Notes under the pieces: model-generated
Told to the model about the DNA's origin: nothing
The model's database searches: none
The model's input: the letters and a program-made list of their open reading frames with translations, nothing else
Assembly: GCF_005222915.1 (NCBI RefSeq)
Contig: NZ_STFX01000015.1
Coordinates: 1-64,000 of the forward strand
Direction: 5' to 3'
DNA: 64,000 bases
From: Rhizobium sp. FKL33
Lineage (GTDB): Bacteria; Pseudomonadota; Alphaproteobacteria; Rhizobiales; Rhizobiaceae
In this document: positions 44,544 through 53,633 of the stretch, one piece after another
Position numbering within the stretch: position 1 is the stretch's first letter
Layout of the letters: each line of letters opens with the position of its first letter
Program-made: the position numbers and the translations under genes

Positions 44544-46043
44544 ATGTTTGGCAAACGTGGAAATGATGGGTTCGGCAAGGCAGGCGGAGCGACCTCCGCT
44601 CCTCCGCCCGTAACGACGGCGGCTCCGGCACCCATGCCGTCCCCGGTCGCGCCGCCGCCGCTCGCGCCGTCGCATGTCCCCGTCCTGCAGGAGCCGCAGC
44701 GCGACGCACAGTCGGCCCTGCGCATGGCGCCGCCAGCGCCGCGCCGCAAGACGCAGCGTTCTGAGAGTTACTACACAACCAAGAGCCAGGTGTTTTCCGC
44801 GCTGATCGACACCATCGATCTGTCGCAGCTCGCAAAGCTGGACTCGGAAAGCGCACGCGAAGAAATTCGCGACATCGTCAACGACATCATCACCATCAAG
44901 AATTATGCGATGTCGATTTCCGAGCAGGAGGAACTGCTCGACGACATCTGCAACGACGTTCTCGGCTATGGCCCACTCGAGCCGCTTCTCGCCCGCGACG
45001 ACATTGCCGACATCATGGTCAACGGCGCCGGCCAGACCTTCATCGAAGTCAACGGCAAGATCGAGGAGAGCGAAATTCGCTTTCGCGACAATGCCCAGCT
45101 CCTGTCCATCTGCCAGCGCATCGTCAGCCAGGTCGGCCGCCGCGTCGACGAATCCTCGCCGATCTGCGACGCGCGTTTGCCCGATGGCTCGCGCGTCAAC
45201 GTCATCGCGCCTCCGCTCGCCATCGACGGTGCGGCGCTCACCATTCGTAAATTCAAGAAGGACAAGCTCACCCTCGACCAGCTGGTCAAGTTCGGCTCCA
45301 TCACGCCCGAGGGCGCGGCGGTGCTGCAGATCATCGGCCGCGTGCGATGCAACGTGGTCGTCTCGGGCGGCACCGGCTCAGGCAAGACGACGCTTCTCAA
45401 CTGCCTGACGCGCTATATCGACACCGACGAACGCATCATCACCTGCGAAGACTCGGCTGAACTGCAACTCCAGCAGCCGCATGTGGTGCGCCTCGAAACG
45501 CGTCCGCCGAACATCGAAGGCGAAGGCGAGATCACCATGCGCGATCTCGTCAAGAACTGCCTGCGCATGCGTCCCGAACGTATCATCGTCGGCGAAGTGC
45601 GCGGACCGGAGGTGTTCGACCTTTTGCAGGCGATGAACACCGGTCACGACGGCTCGATGGGCACCATCCACGCCAACAGCCCGCGCGAATGCCTCAATCG
45701 CGTCGAATCGATGATCGCCATGGGCGGCTTCACGCTGCCGGCCAAGACTGTCCGCGAGATCATTACGGGCTCGATCGATGTCATCGTCCAGGCCGCGCGT
45801 CTGCGCGACGGCTCGCGCCGCATCACCCACATTACCGAGGTGATCGGCATGGAAGGCGACGTGATCATCACCCAGGATTTGATTCGCTATGAGATCGAGG
45901 GCGAGGACGCCAACGGCAAGCTGATCGGTCGCCACAAATCCACCGGCATCGGTCGGCCGCATTTCTGGGATCGCGCCCGCTATTACGGCGAAGACAAGAG
46001 GCTGGCTGCCGCGCTCGACGCCATGGAACAGACAAGAGGCTAA
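44544..46043 (+). CDS. cpaF: Pilus secretion ATPase CpaF (TadA)
   Basis: 499 residues. N-terminal ~75 residues are Pro/Ala-rich and probably disordered. Then the VirB11/GspE-type ATPase with Walker [14 protein letters not shown] (residues 274-286), the catalytic Asp box ([23 protein letters not shown]), Walker [15 protein letters not shown] and His box [14 protein letters not shown]. Powers pilus assembly (and perhaps retraction) as a cytoplasmic hexamer with TadB and TadC. Confidence 0.95.
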   Translation: MFGKRGNDGFGKAGGATSAPPPVTTAAPAPMPSPVAPPPLAPSHVPVLQEPQRDAQSALRMAPPAPRRKTQRSESYYTTKSQVFSALIDTIDLSQLAKLDSESAREEIRDIVNDIITIKNYAMSISEQEELLDDICNDVLGYGPLEPLLARDDIADIMVNGAGQTFIEVNGKIEESEIRFRDNAQLLSICQRIVSQVGRRVDESSPICDARLPDGSRVNVIAPPLAIDGAALTIRKFKKDKLTLDQLVKFGSITPEGAAVLQIIGRVRCNVVVSGGTGSGKTTLLNCLTRYIDTDERIITCEDSAELQLQQPHVVRLETRPPNIEGEGEITMRDLVKNCLRMRPERIIVGEVRGPEVFDLLQAMNTGHDGSMGTIHANSPRECLNRVESMIAMGGFTLPAKTVREIITGSIDVIVQAARLRDGSRRITHITEVIGMEGDVIITQDLIRYEIEGEDANGKLIGRHKSTGIGRPHFWDRARYYGEDKRLAAALDAMEQTRG

Positions 46044-46098
46044 CTGTAACGCCGGCTAGCCTTGGGCTTTCCGGATGTTGGGGATACGGGAAAAGGCT

Positions 46099-47109
46099 AT
46101 GTTCGGATTCGACCTGACGACGATTGCGATCATTGCGCTGGCTGCCATTTCGGCAGCCGCGGTCGCCTATGGCGTCCTGTTCTCCGATCTCGAGAATGAA
46201 AAGAAGACCAAGAGCCGGTTCGAAAAAGTCGGCATGTCTGATGTGGACAAGACCAAGGTCAAGGCATCCCGCGATCGCCTCGCTGAATTGTCCAAACGAC
46301 GAAAGTCGGTGCAGGATTCGCTCAAGGAACTGGAAAAGAAGCAACAAGAGGCCAACAAGAAGAAGGCCGCCACCCTGAAGTCGCGGATCGTGCAGGCGGG
46401 ATTGAATTTCACTGAAACGCAATTCTATCTCGGCAGCGCGATGCTTGGCGGCGGCGTAGCTCTCTTGCTGCTCCTGTCAGGCGCTTCCATTCTCATCATC
46501 GCAGGCGTCAGCTTCGTGGTCGGGGTCGGTCTGCCGCGGCTCTTCGTGGCGTTCATGTTCAAGCGCCGGATGAAGCGTTTCATCGAAGAATTGCCCAACG
46601 CCCTTGATGTCATGGTGCGCTCGATCAAGTCTGGTCTGCCGCTCAACGACGCCATTCGACTGATCGCATCGGAAGCCAAGGAGCCGGTAAAGACCGAATT
46701 CCGACGCGTCATCGAGGCGCAGCAGATGGGAATGAGCATCCCTGAAGCGGTGGGCCGAATGTCACAAACCGTTCCGCTGCAAGAAGTCAATTTCTTCGGC
46801 GTCGTGATCGCAATCCAGGCCCAGGCGGGCGGCAATCTGTCGGAAGCGCTCGGCAACCTCTCACGCGTGCTGCGCGACCGGAAGAAGATGAAGGCGAAAG
46901 TCTCCGCTCTTTCGATGGAAGCGAAAGCCTCCGCCGTGATCATCGGCGCATTGCCGTTCATCGTCGCCTTTCTGGTCTACCTGACATCGCCGGGCTATAT
47001 GATGATCCTGTTCACGGATCCTCGCGGTCATCTCATCATGGGATTGTCGGCGGTCTGGATGTCGATTGGCATTTTCGTCATGCGCAACATGACCAACTTC
47101 GAAATCTAG
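46099..47109 (+). CDS. tadB: Pilus inner-membrane platform protein TadB
   Basis: 336 residues from ATG 46099 (gggaaaaggct); the frame is open 24 bases further upstream. N-terminal membrane segment, a charged coiled-coil stretch about residues 55-100 (RLAELSKRRKSVQDSLKELEKKQQEA), then a T2SF domain with RMKRFIEELPNALDVMVRSIKSGLPLNDAI and three more membrane helices. Forms the cytoplasmic-membrane platform with TadC. Confidence 0.93.
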   Translation: MFGFDLTTIAIIALAAISAAAVAYGVLFSDLENEKKTKSRFEKVGMSDVDKTKVKASRDRLAELSKRRKSVQDSLKELEKKQQEANKKKAATLKSRIVQAGLNFTETQFYLGSAMLGGGVALLLLLSGASILIIAGVSFVVGVGLPRLFVAFMFKRRMKRFIEELPNALDVMVRSIKSGLPLNDAIRLIASEAKEPVKTEFRRVIEAQQMGMSIPEAVGRMSQTVPLQEVNFFGVVIAIQAQAGGNLSEALGNLSRVLRDRKKMKAKVSALSMEAKASAVIIGALPFIVAFLVYLTSPGYMMILFTDPRGHLIMGLSAVWMSIGIFVMRNMTNFEI

Positions 47110-47121
47110 GACGGAACCGCC

Positions 47122-48102
47122 ATGGAGCTTGCACAAACGCTCACAAATCCACAGGTCGTGTTCGCCGTCCTCGTCGGCATCGCGGTCTTTGCCACTCTAT
47201 ACAGCCTCGTTCTGCCCTATTTCGACAATGGCGGCCTGCAGAAGCGCATGAAGGCGGTGACCACCGAGCGAGATCAGATCCGCAGCCGTGAACGCGCGCG
47301 GCTCAATGCCGAAGGCGCAATTCAGCGCAGCAGCCTGCGTCATCAGAACAACACCAATATCCGCCAGATCGTCGAGCGGCTCAACCTGCGCGAAGCGCTG
47401 GTGGACGCCGGTACAGTGGATAAGCTGAAGGCGGCCGGTTATCGTTCGCAGAACGCTCTCAACGTTTTTCTGTTCGCCCGATTCTTCCTGCCATTCATCT
47501 TCATGATGGTGGCGGCTTTTTATGTCTTCTTCCTGGGCTATCTCGCCGATCAGACCTTCATGGTGCGGCTGTTGACCGTACTTGGCATCGGCTATCTCGG
47601 TTTCTATGCGCCAAACATCTTCATCTCCAACAAGATCAACAAACGTCAGGCCTCCATCCGCAAAGCATGGCCCGACGCCCTAGACCTGATGCTGATCTGC
47701 GTGGAATCGGGTGTGTCGATCGAAGCGGCGATCAAGCGCGTGTCGGAGGAAATGACGGCCAACTCGCCTGAACTGGCCGAGGAAATGGTGCTGACCAATG
47801 CAGAACTCTCCTTTCTGCAGGAGCGGCGTGCGGCGTATGAAAATCTTGCCAAGCGCACGCAACTCGATGCGGTGCAAGCGGTGACCCAGGCTCTCATTCA
47901 GGCGGAGCGCTACGGCACGCCGATCGCGCAGGCCCTGCGCGTCTTGGCTCAGGAAAGTCGCGACCAACGCATGAACGAAGCCGAGAAGAAGGCCGCCGCT
48001 CTGCCGCCGAAACTGACGGTGCCTATGATCCTGTTCTTCCTGCCGGTGCTGATCGCCGTCATTCTTGGGCCTGCCGGCATTCAGGTTTCCGACAAGTTCT
48101 GA
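47122..48102 (+). CDS. tadC: Pilus inner-membrane platform protein TadC
   Basis: 326 residues, T2SF family. KAWPDALDLMLICVESGVSIEAAIKRVSEEM parallels the TadB segment, followed by a C-terminal pair of helices (KLTVPMILFFLPVLIAVILG). It starts 12 bases after tadB. Last plus-strand gene of the locus, followed by a hairpin and the convergent TPR lipoprotein gene. Confidence 0.93.
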   Translation: MELAQTLTNPQVVFAVLVGIAVFATLYSLVLPYFDNGGLQKRMKAVTTERDQIRSRERARLNAEGAIQRSSLRHQNNTNIRQIVERLNLREALVDAGTVDKLKAAGYRSQNALNVFLFARFFLPFIFMMVAAFYVFFLGYLADQTFMVRLLTVLGIGYLGFYAPNIFISNKINKRQASIRKAWPDALDLMLICVESGVSIEAAIKRVSEEMTANSPELAEEMVLTNAELSFLQERRAAYENLAKRTQLDAVQAVTQALIQAERYGTPIAQALRVLAQESRDQRMNEAEKKAAALPPKLTVPMILFFLPVLIAVILGPAGIQVSDKF

Positions 48103-48157
48103 TTCAGATCCGCTGGGGGCCTTGGCCCGGGCGGGTCACATTGTCCTCAAACGACAA

Positions 48158-48181
48158 TCGCCGCCCCAAAAAGGGCGGCGA
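48158..48181. terminator. Bidirectional hairpin between tadC and the TPR gene
   Basis: tcgccgccc (48158-48166) pairs perfectly with gggcggcga (48173-48181) with a 6-nt A-rich loop. It lies between convergent stops; no real T-tract on either side, so termination may rely on the long stem. Confidence 0.5.
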
Positions 48182-48206
48182 CGGCATTGGGAGCGGTGTA
48201 GAAAAA

Positions 48207-48998
48207 TCAATTGGTTCCGTTGTCGGCGTTCGCCAGCTTCTTCCAGCTGTTGTCTTGCGAAAGCATGCCCTTGAGATAGGCTACGTTGGCTTCGGCCTGT
48301 TCCGCGGTCAGCTCCTGCCGAGCGATGTTTTCCGCCTCCTGGAAGCGGCCCTGAAGTCCGACGACGAGGGCGAGGTTCTGCCGGACGCGGCTGTCGGCGC
48401 CGGGTTGGGCGACGGCGGAGCGGAGATAGGTTTCGGCCGTGCGCAGATCGCGGGTCAGGAGATAGGACATTCCGAGATTGGAAAGCACGGATGGCTCGTT
48501 GGGATGAATGTCGAGCGCGTTGCGATAAGCGAGGCGGGCCTCCTGGGTGCGCCCCAGTTGATCGAGGATCGCGCCCTTGGCGGATTCGAGCTTCCAGTCC
48601 GGCCGGTCGGGCGTCTGTGCTCGGTTGACCGTTGAAAGCGCCTGTTCGAGTTGACCGGCGGCGGCCTGCGCCTTGCCATAGGCGGCGAGCACGACGCGAT
48701 CATTCGGATTGTGGATCGCCACCTGCTGCATCACGGCCAGCGCCTGATCGTTCTTGCCGTTCATCCGCAGCAGGGCGGCGTAGTTGAGGCCGGCGTTGCG
48801 GTCATTGGGACTTTTGGCGTAGGCCTCGCCGATTTTGCGCGAGGCGGCCTGCAGCTCCGGCTGCGTCATCGATTCGACGGGCTTGTTCAGATTGGCGGGT
48901 ATTGACCCAGTCGTCTCCCGGCTTGCCGTCGAGCAGGAGCTCAGGAGAATGGTCAGGAAAATCGCGGCGCCGACCGACGCCATGGTCTTGGACTTCAT
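48207..48998 (-). CDS. TPR-repeat lipoprotein, TadD-like
   Basis: 263 residues from ATG 48998 (gaggcgatagg before it); an in-frame TTG upstream is less likely. Signal peptide with lipobox LLSSC, so a lipoprotein. At least four tetratricopeptide repeats: NDRNAGLNYAALLRMNGKNDQALAVMQ, NDRVVLAAYGKAQAAAGQLEQAL, LGRTQEARLAYRNALDIHPNEP, and VLSNLGMSYLLTRDLRTAETYL. Matches TadD, which is needed for pilus assembly or secretin stability. It is convergent with the tad operon rather than within it. Confidence 0.85.
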   Translation of the reverse strand: MKSKTMASVGAAIFLTILLSSCSTASRETTGSIPANLNKPVESMTQPELQAASRKIGEAYAKSPNDRNAGLNYAALLRMNGKNDQALAVMQQVAIHNPNDRVVLAAYGKAQAAAGQLEQALSTVNRAQTPDRPDWKLESAKGAILDQLGRTQEARLAYRNALDIHPNEPSVLSNLGMSYLLTRDLRTAETYLRSAVAQPGADSRVRQNLALVVGLQGRFQEAENIARQELTAEQAEANVAYLKGMLSQDNSWKKLANADNGTN

Positions 48999-49135
48999 CC
49001 TATCGCCTCGTGCCAATACATGCGGCGTTTCTAAAAAATCTCGAGCCGCAACTTTCGCTCCAGCAATACTCTGTTAACCCTAACAGAGTGTTAATTTGGC
49101 GAATCCGCACCAACCGATTCCCGCAAGGACTGTGA

Positions 49136-50533
49136 ATGGCCCCCTTTCAATTCATCGAGCGTCCCACACCGTTCAACACGAAGCTAGGCAAGACGCTGCC
49201 GATTTTTGCGGTGACGCCGGCCCATATCGAGACGGGGCTCGTCGACCCCATTGCGCTCGATTGGGCGCGCAAGGTCGGCTATAAGGCCGAAGCCGGATCA
49301 TTGCTGCTGGTGCCGACGGAAGACGGCCATCTCGGCGGCGCGCTTTTCGGTCTCGGCGGCTATCCGTCTGAAAGCCCCTACCTCACCGGAAAACTGCCGC
49401 GCATCCTGCCTGCCGGCGAGTGGCATATCGAAACGGCGCCCCTGACCGCGAACCGCCTGGCTTTGGGTTATGGGCTCGGAAGCTATCGTTTCGAAAAATA
49501 CAAGAGCGGATCGACAACTCCGCCGACGCTTCTCATTCCTTCCGACGCCGACGCCGCCCGGGTCAAGCGCCTGCTGGCCGGGGTTTTCCTCGCTCGCGAC
49601 CTGATCAATACGCCGGCGAATGATATGGGGCCGGATGCGCTTGAGGCCGCCTTCCGCGCTCTTGCGGCCCATTACAAGGCGGAAGTGTCCGTTGTCAGGG
49701 GAGATGCCCTGCTGCAGGAGAATTTTCCGCTGATCCACGCAGTCGGGCGCGCCTCCGAACAGGCGCCGCGCCTTCTCAAGATGCGCTGGGGCAAGAAGGG
49801 CCACAAGCGCGTGACTCTGGTTGGCAAGGGCGTGACATTCGACACCGGCGGGCTCGATATCAAGCCTTCCTCCTCTATGGCGCTGATGAAGAAGGATCTG
49901 GGCGGCGCGGCCAATGTCCTGGGTCTCGCCCTGATGATCATGGACGCCAAGCTGAAGATCGACCTGACCGTCCTCGTGCCCGTGGCGGAAAACTCGATCT
50001 CCGGCAACGCCTTCCGCCCTGGCGACATCTATCGCAGCCGCGCCGGCCTCACCGTGCAGATCGACAATACCGACGCCGAAGGCCGGCTCATTCTCGCCGA
50101 CGCTCTGGCGCTGGCGGATGAGGACGAGCCCGATCTCCTCATCGACATGGCGACGCTGACCGGCGCCGCCCGTGTCGCGCTCGGCCCGGACGTGCCGCCA
50201 TTCTTCACCGACGACGAAGATCTCGCCCATCAGCTGATGGAATCGAGCCTCGAAGTCGACGATCCCATCTGGCGGTTGCCGCTCTACAAGGGTTACGAGA
50301 AGGACGTGACCGCCAAGATCGCCGATCTCACCAATGCGCCGGCCGGCGGCATGGCTGGGGCGATCACGGCGGCGCTGTTCCTCAAGCGCTTCGTCAAGAA
50401 GACGCGCAGCTGGGCGCATTTCGATATCTATGCCTGGACGCAGACTGAGCGCCCGCATTGCCCGGGCGGCGGCGAGGCGCAGGCGATCCGCGCCATCTTC
50501 GACATGCTCGACGCCAAGGGACGCGCGGATTAA
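49136..50533 (+). CDS. Leucyl aminopeptidase family protein (M17)
   Basis: 465 residues. The M17 signature NTDAEGRLILADAL (Asn311-Arg317 on) and the metal/lysine motif VGKGVTFDTGGLDIKPSS are intact. N-terminal macro-like domain (1-~160) is shorter and more variable than in E. coli PepA. A di-metal enzyme that cleaves N-terminal residues from peptides in the cytoplasm. Followed after 83 bases by a MarR gene and an NlpC/P60 gene, an order I recall as common in rhizobia. Confidence 0.92.
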   Translation: MAPFQFIERPTPFNTKLGKTLPIFAVTPAHIETGLVDPIALDWARKVGYKAEAGSLLLVPTEDGHLGGALFGLGGYPSESPYLTGKLPRILPAGEWHIETAPLTANRLALGYGLGSYRFEKYKSGSTTPPTLLIPSDADAARVKRLLAGVFLARDLINTPANDMGPDALEAAFRALAAHYKAEVSVVRGDALLQENFPLIHAVGRASEQAPRLLKMRWGKKGHKRVTLVGKGVTFDTGGLDIKPSSSMALMKKDLGGAANVLGLALMIMDAKLKIDLTVLVPVAENSISGNAFRPGDIYRSRAGLTVQIDNTDAEGRLILADALALADEDEPDLLIDMATLTGAARVALGPDVPPFFTDDEDLAHQLMESSLEVDDPIWRLPLYKGYEKDVTAKIADLTNAPAGGMAGAITAALFLKRFVKKTRSWAHFDIYAWTQTERPHCPGGGEAQAIRAIFDMLDAKGRAD

Positions 50534-50616
50534 CCCTCCGCGCAGGCCGCGCTTGCGGGGGCGGCAGGTTTGTTCAAGAATGAAACGGTTACGAAACAAT
50601 CCTGCCGGAGGGGCGA

Positions 50617-50964
50617 GTGACCGTCGAACTAACCGCCTCGCAGGCGCTGGGGCTTTGGCATGCGGTGTCGGTGGATGCGGTGCGCTCCGGCGATGGCGAT
50701 CTCTCGATGCGCCAGATGGCCATTCTGCTGCATGTCTATCTGACGCCGCCGCCGCACACGGTGCGCGGTCTCGCCGCGACGCTCGGCGTCACCAAACCGG
50801 TTATCACCCGCGCGCTCGACACGATGGGCGCGATGGGGGTAATTGATCGCATCCGTGACGACAAGGACCGGCGCAATGTGCTGATCAAGCGCACGCTGGC
50901 CGGCGCCGTCTATCTAGAAAAATTCGGTGATGTCATCATCGCCAAGGCCCGTGATCTCAGCTGA
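50617..50964 (+). CDS. MarR family transcriptional regulator (short)
   Basis: 115 residues from GTG 50617, preceded by ggaggggcga. Winged helix-turn-helix with TVRGLAATLGVTKPVITRALDTMGAMGVIDRIRDDKDRRNVLIKRT, where DKDRRN is the wing typical of MarR. It lacks the long dimerisation helices of full-length MarR proteins (usually 140-160 residues). The NlpC/P60 gene follows 10 bases later and a dioxygenase/esterase pair about 1 kb later; these are candidate targets. Confidence 0.8.
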   Translation: MTVELTASQALGLWHAVSVDAVRSGDGDLSMRQMAILLHVYLTPPPHTVRGLAATLGVTKPVITRALDTMGAMGVIDRIRDDKDRRNVLIKRTLAGAVYLEKFGDVIIAKARDLS

Positions 50965-50974
50965 CGGATCAGTC

Positions 50975-51829
50975 ATGACGCTAGACAGACGCATTCACGC
51001 ATTCCGCCCAGATCTCGCCGAGGCGTCGCTTCAAGGCCGCGTCGAAGCGGAGCGCTTCACCGAGGGGGCGGTCGCGCAGGTGCGGGTTCCCAAGATCGCG
51101 CTCCGGGCCAAGCCGGATGTGTTCTGCGGTCTGGACACCGAACTGATGCTGGGCGAGGGGGTCAAGGTGCTCGACGTCGCCGAAGGCTGGGCCTGGGTGA
51201 AATCGGACCTCGACGACTATGTCGGCTATCTGCCGCAGGCGGCGATTATCGATACGGCGCCCGCGCCGACCCATTGGGTCACTGTTCCCCGCACCTTTCT
51301 CTATCCGGAACCGGACATGAAGCGCCCTCCCGTCGACGCGGTGTCGATGGGCAGCCGCATGACGGTGACGGGAGAGACTGAGACGCGCGGAACTCGCTAT
51401 CTTCTCACCACCGAAGGCGCTGTGATCGCCCGCCATCTCGCTCCGCTCGGCGCGACGATCTCCGACGACTATGTCGATATCGCCAGTCTCTTTCTCGAAA
51501 CGCCCTATCTCTGGGGCGGACGCACCGGCTTTGGTCTCGATTGCTCGGGTCTCGTGCAGCTTGCAATGATGATGGCGGGCCGCGCCGTGCCGCGCGATTC
51601 CGATCAGCAGGCGGCAATGCCGGGCGAGGCGCTCACGCGCGCCGATCTCGCTCGCGGCGATCTGGTGTTCTGGAAAGGACATGTCGGGGTCATGGAAAAT
51701 CGCGATACGCTTCTGCACGCCAATGGCCATACGATGAGCGTGGCGCGGGAGAAACTGGATGACGCCATCGGCAGGATCGCGTCCCTCTACGGCCAGCCGA
51801 CCGGCTTCAAACGACCGAACTGTAAATAG
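50975..51829 (+). CDS. NlpC/P60 family cell-wall hydrolase with SH3-like domains
   Basis: 284 residues from ATG 50975; an earlier start would overlap the MarR gene. The N-terminal part (about 1-160) holds two bacterial SH3-like folds (VPKIALRAKPDVFCGLDTELMLGEGVKVL). The NlpC/P60 domain follows: catalytic Cys190 in FGLDCSGLVQL, His236 in WKGHVGVM, and a third polar residue near HANGHTMSV. There is no obvious signal peptide, unusual for a peptidoglycan endopeptidase, so secretion may be non-classical or the substrate cytoplasmic. Confidence 0.88.
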   Translation: MTLDRRIHAFRPDLAEASLQGRVEAERFTEGAVAQVRVPKIALRAKPDVFCGLDTELMLGEGVKVLDVAEGWAWVKSDLDDYVGYLPQAAIIDTAPAPTHWVTVPRTFLYPEPDMKRPPVDAVSMGSRMTVTGETETRGTRYLLTTEGAVIARHLAPLGATISDDYVDIASLFLETPYLWGGRTGFGLDCSGLVQLAMMMAGRAVPRDSDQQAAMPGEALTRADLARGDLVFWKGHVGVMENRDTLLHANGHTMSVAREKLDDAIGRIASLYGQPTGFKRPNCK

Positions 51830-51990
51830 AATATATCTCCGTTCAAAATTCCTGTCTTCGTTTTGTGAACAATCCGTGCCTGTCGGAGGGGATACACGGA
51901 TCGGGGCGCAAGGGGCATATTCGCATCCAGAACGGAACGCCGCTTGGGCGCTCCCGAAAATCAGGCCTCAGCGCCGGAAAGGATGCCATC

Positions 51991-52923
51991 ATGCTCGATC
52001 AGATCAAGGGGCTTCACCACGTCACCTCCATGGCCGCCAATGCCCCGGTCAACAATCACTTCTTCACCAAGACGCTCGGCCTTCGCCGCGTCAAGAAGAC
52101 GGTGAACTTCGATTCGCCTGACGTCTACCACCTCTATTATGGCGACGAAGTCGGCACGCCCGGCACGGTTATGACCTATTTCCCCTTCCCCAATATCGGA
52201 CGCGGTCGTCCGGGCACGGGCGAAGTCGGGACCACGGTGTTCTCCGTGCCGAAGGGCGCACTGGGCTACTGGTCCGAACGGCTCTCTAGCCAGGGCGTCG
52301 ATGGCCTGCAGGCCGAGGAAACCTTCGGCCAGAAGCGGCTGAATTTCGCCGGCCCCGATGGCGACGGCTTCGCGTTGGTGGAAGTGGACGGCGATGACCG
52401 CGCGCCCTGGACTGACAATGGCGTCGACGCCGACCACGCCATTCGCGGCTTTCATTCGGTCGCCATGCGTCTGCGCGATGAAGGCGCGACCGCCGAACTG
52501 TTGAAATATATGGGCTACCAGGAACTCGACCGGAAGGACGGCGTCGTCAGGCTCATCGTGCCCGGCGGCAACGAAGCCTCCACCGTCGATCTCGAAACCA
52601 TGCCCAACATCAACAGAAGCCTGCAGGGCGCGGGCTCGGTGCATCACGTCGCTTTCGCGGTCGAAAATCGCGCAAAGCAGCTGGAAGTGCGTAAAGCGCT
52701 CATGGACACCGGCTATCACGTCACCCCCGTGATCGACCGCGACTATTTCTGGGCGATCTATTTCCGCACCCCGGGCGGCGTGCTGTTCGAAATCGCCACT
52801 AACGAACCGGGCTTCACCCGCGACGAGGATGTCGCCACGCTCGGCGCCGATCTGAAACTGCCGCAGCAGCATAAGCATCTGCGTCCGATTCTGGCCCAGC
52901 ATCTCGAAAAGCTTGAGGATTGA
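51991..52923 (+). CDS. Ring-cleaving dioxygenase / VOC-fold protein (MhqO/MhqE-like)
   Basis: 310 residues from ATG 51991 (cggaaaggatgccatc). Two vicinal-oxygen-chelate modules: HHVT near residue 9 opens the first, IRGFHSVAMRL and GSVHHVAFAV lie in the second, and the metal Glu is in GGVLFEIATNE. The length and order match the Bacillus MhqO/MhqE group of ring-cleaving dioxygenases linked to quinone stress. A hydrolase gene of the matching type starts 3 bases after its stop. Confidence 0.88.
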   Translation: MLDQIKGLHHVTSMAANAPVNNHFFTKTLGLRRVKKTVNFDSPDVYHLYYGDEVGTPGTVMTYFPFPNIGRGRPGTGEVGTTVFSVPKGALGYWSERLSSQGVDGLQAEETFGQKRLNFAGPDGDGFALVEVDGDDRAPWTDNGVDADHAIRGFHSVAMRLRDEGATAELLKYMGYQELDRKDGVVRLIVPGGNEASTVDLETMPNINRSLQGAGSVHHVAFAVENRAKQLEVRKALMDTGYHVTPVIDRDYFWAIYFRTPGGVLFEIATNEPGFTRDEDVATLGADLKLPQQHKHLRPILAQHLEKLED

Positions 52924-52926
52924 ACC

Positions 52927-53520
52927 ATGGACTATCAGCACAGGATCCGGGCCGGCGCGCCCGGATCGCCGATCCTGTTCGCCTTTCACGGCACGGGCGG
53001 CGATGAAAACCAGTTCTTCGATCTCGCCGGCGATCTCATGCCCGGGGCGACGATCGTGTCGCCGCGCGGCGATGTCTCGGAATATGGCGCAGCGCGCTTC
53101 TTCCGCCGCACCGGCGAGGGCGTCTACGACATGGCCGACCTGGCGCGCGCCACCGACAAGATGGCGGCTTTCGTGGAACGGTTGAAGCAGGAGCATCAGG
53201 CCTCCGCCGTTTACGGCTTCGGCTATTCGAACGGCGCCAATATCCTCGCTAACATGCTGATCGAGAAAGGCGCACTGTTTGATCGGGCGGGTCTTCTGCA
53301 TCCGTTGATCCCGTTTGCGCCGAAGCCGCAAGAGGGGCTCAAGGGGGTGAAGACGCTGATCACCGCTGGCGAGCGAGATCCGATCTGCCCGGCGCCCCTG
53401 ACCCAGCGCCTGCAGGACTATCTGGAAAGCCAGGGCGCGGAAGCTTCCCTCGTCTGGCATTCCGGCGGTCATGAACTCAGGCCGCAGGAAGTCGAGGCGC
53501 TGACGCGCTTCTTCGCCTGA
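52927..53520 (+). CDS. Alpha/beta hydrolase, phospholipase/carboxylesterase family (MhqD-like)
   Basis: 197 residues. Oxyanion segment FAFHGTGGDENQF, nucleophile Ser in FGYSNGANI (GxSxG), Asp in AGERDPICP and His in WHSGGHEL complete the triad. No signal peptide. It starts 3 bases after the dioxygenase gene and is surely cotranscribed. In Bacillus this pair (MhqD with MhqE) is induced by catechol and quinone stress. Ends before a strong terminator. Confidence 0.88.
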   Translation: MDYQHRIRAGAPGSPILFAFHGTGGDENQFFDLAGDLMPGATIVSPRGDVSEYGAARFFRRTGEGVYDMADLARATDKMAAFVERLKQEHQASAVYGFGYSNGANILANMLIEKGALFDRAGLLHPLIPFAPKPQEGLKGVKTLITAGERDPICPAPLTQRLQDYLESQGAEASLVWHSGGHELRPQEVEALTRFFA

Positions 53521-53545
53521 TCCGGGCAGTTTCGTAAACACCGAT

Positions 53546-53578
53546 GAGACGGTCTCGCCTTGCGGGGCCGTCTCTTTT
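53546..53578 (+). terminator. Intrinsic terminator after the dioxygenase/hydrolase pair
   Basis: gagacggtctc (53546-53556) pairs with ggggccgtctc (53564-53574) through 11 pairs including wobbles, then ttttctt. Located 26 bases past the hydrolase stop. Confidence 0.8.
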
Positions 53579-53633
53579 CTTCCTGACGATTGCGCCTTAT
53601 GGTCCGGCGCAAACCAGATACAGGGAGAGAGAC

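Noticed and set aside
51961-53541. 526-residue minus-strand frame opposite the dioxygenase and hydrolase genes
   Set aside because: The plus-strand genes have complete catalytic motifs; the antisense frame has none.
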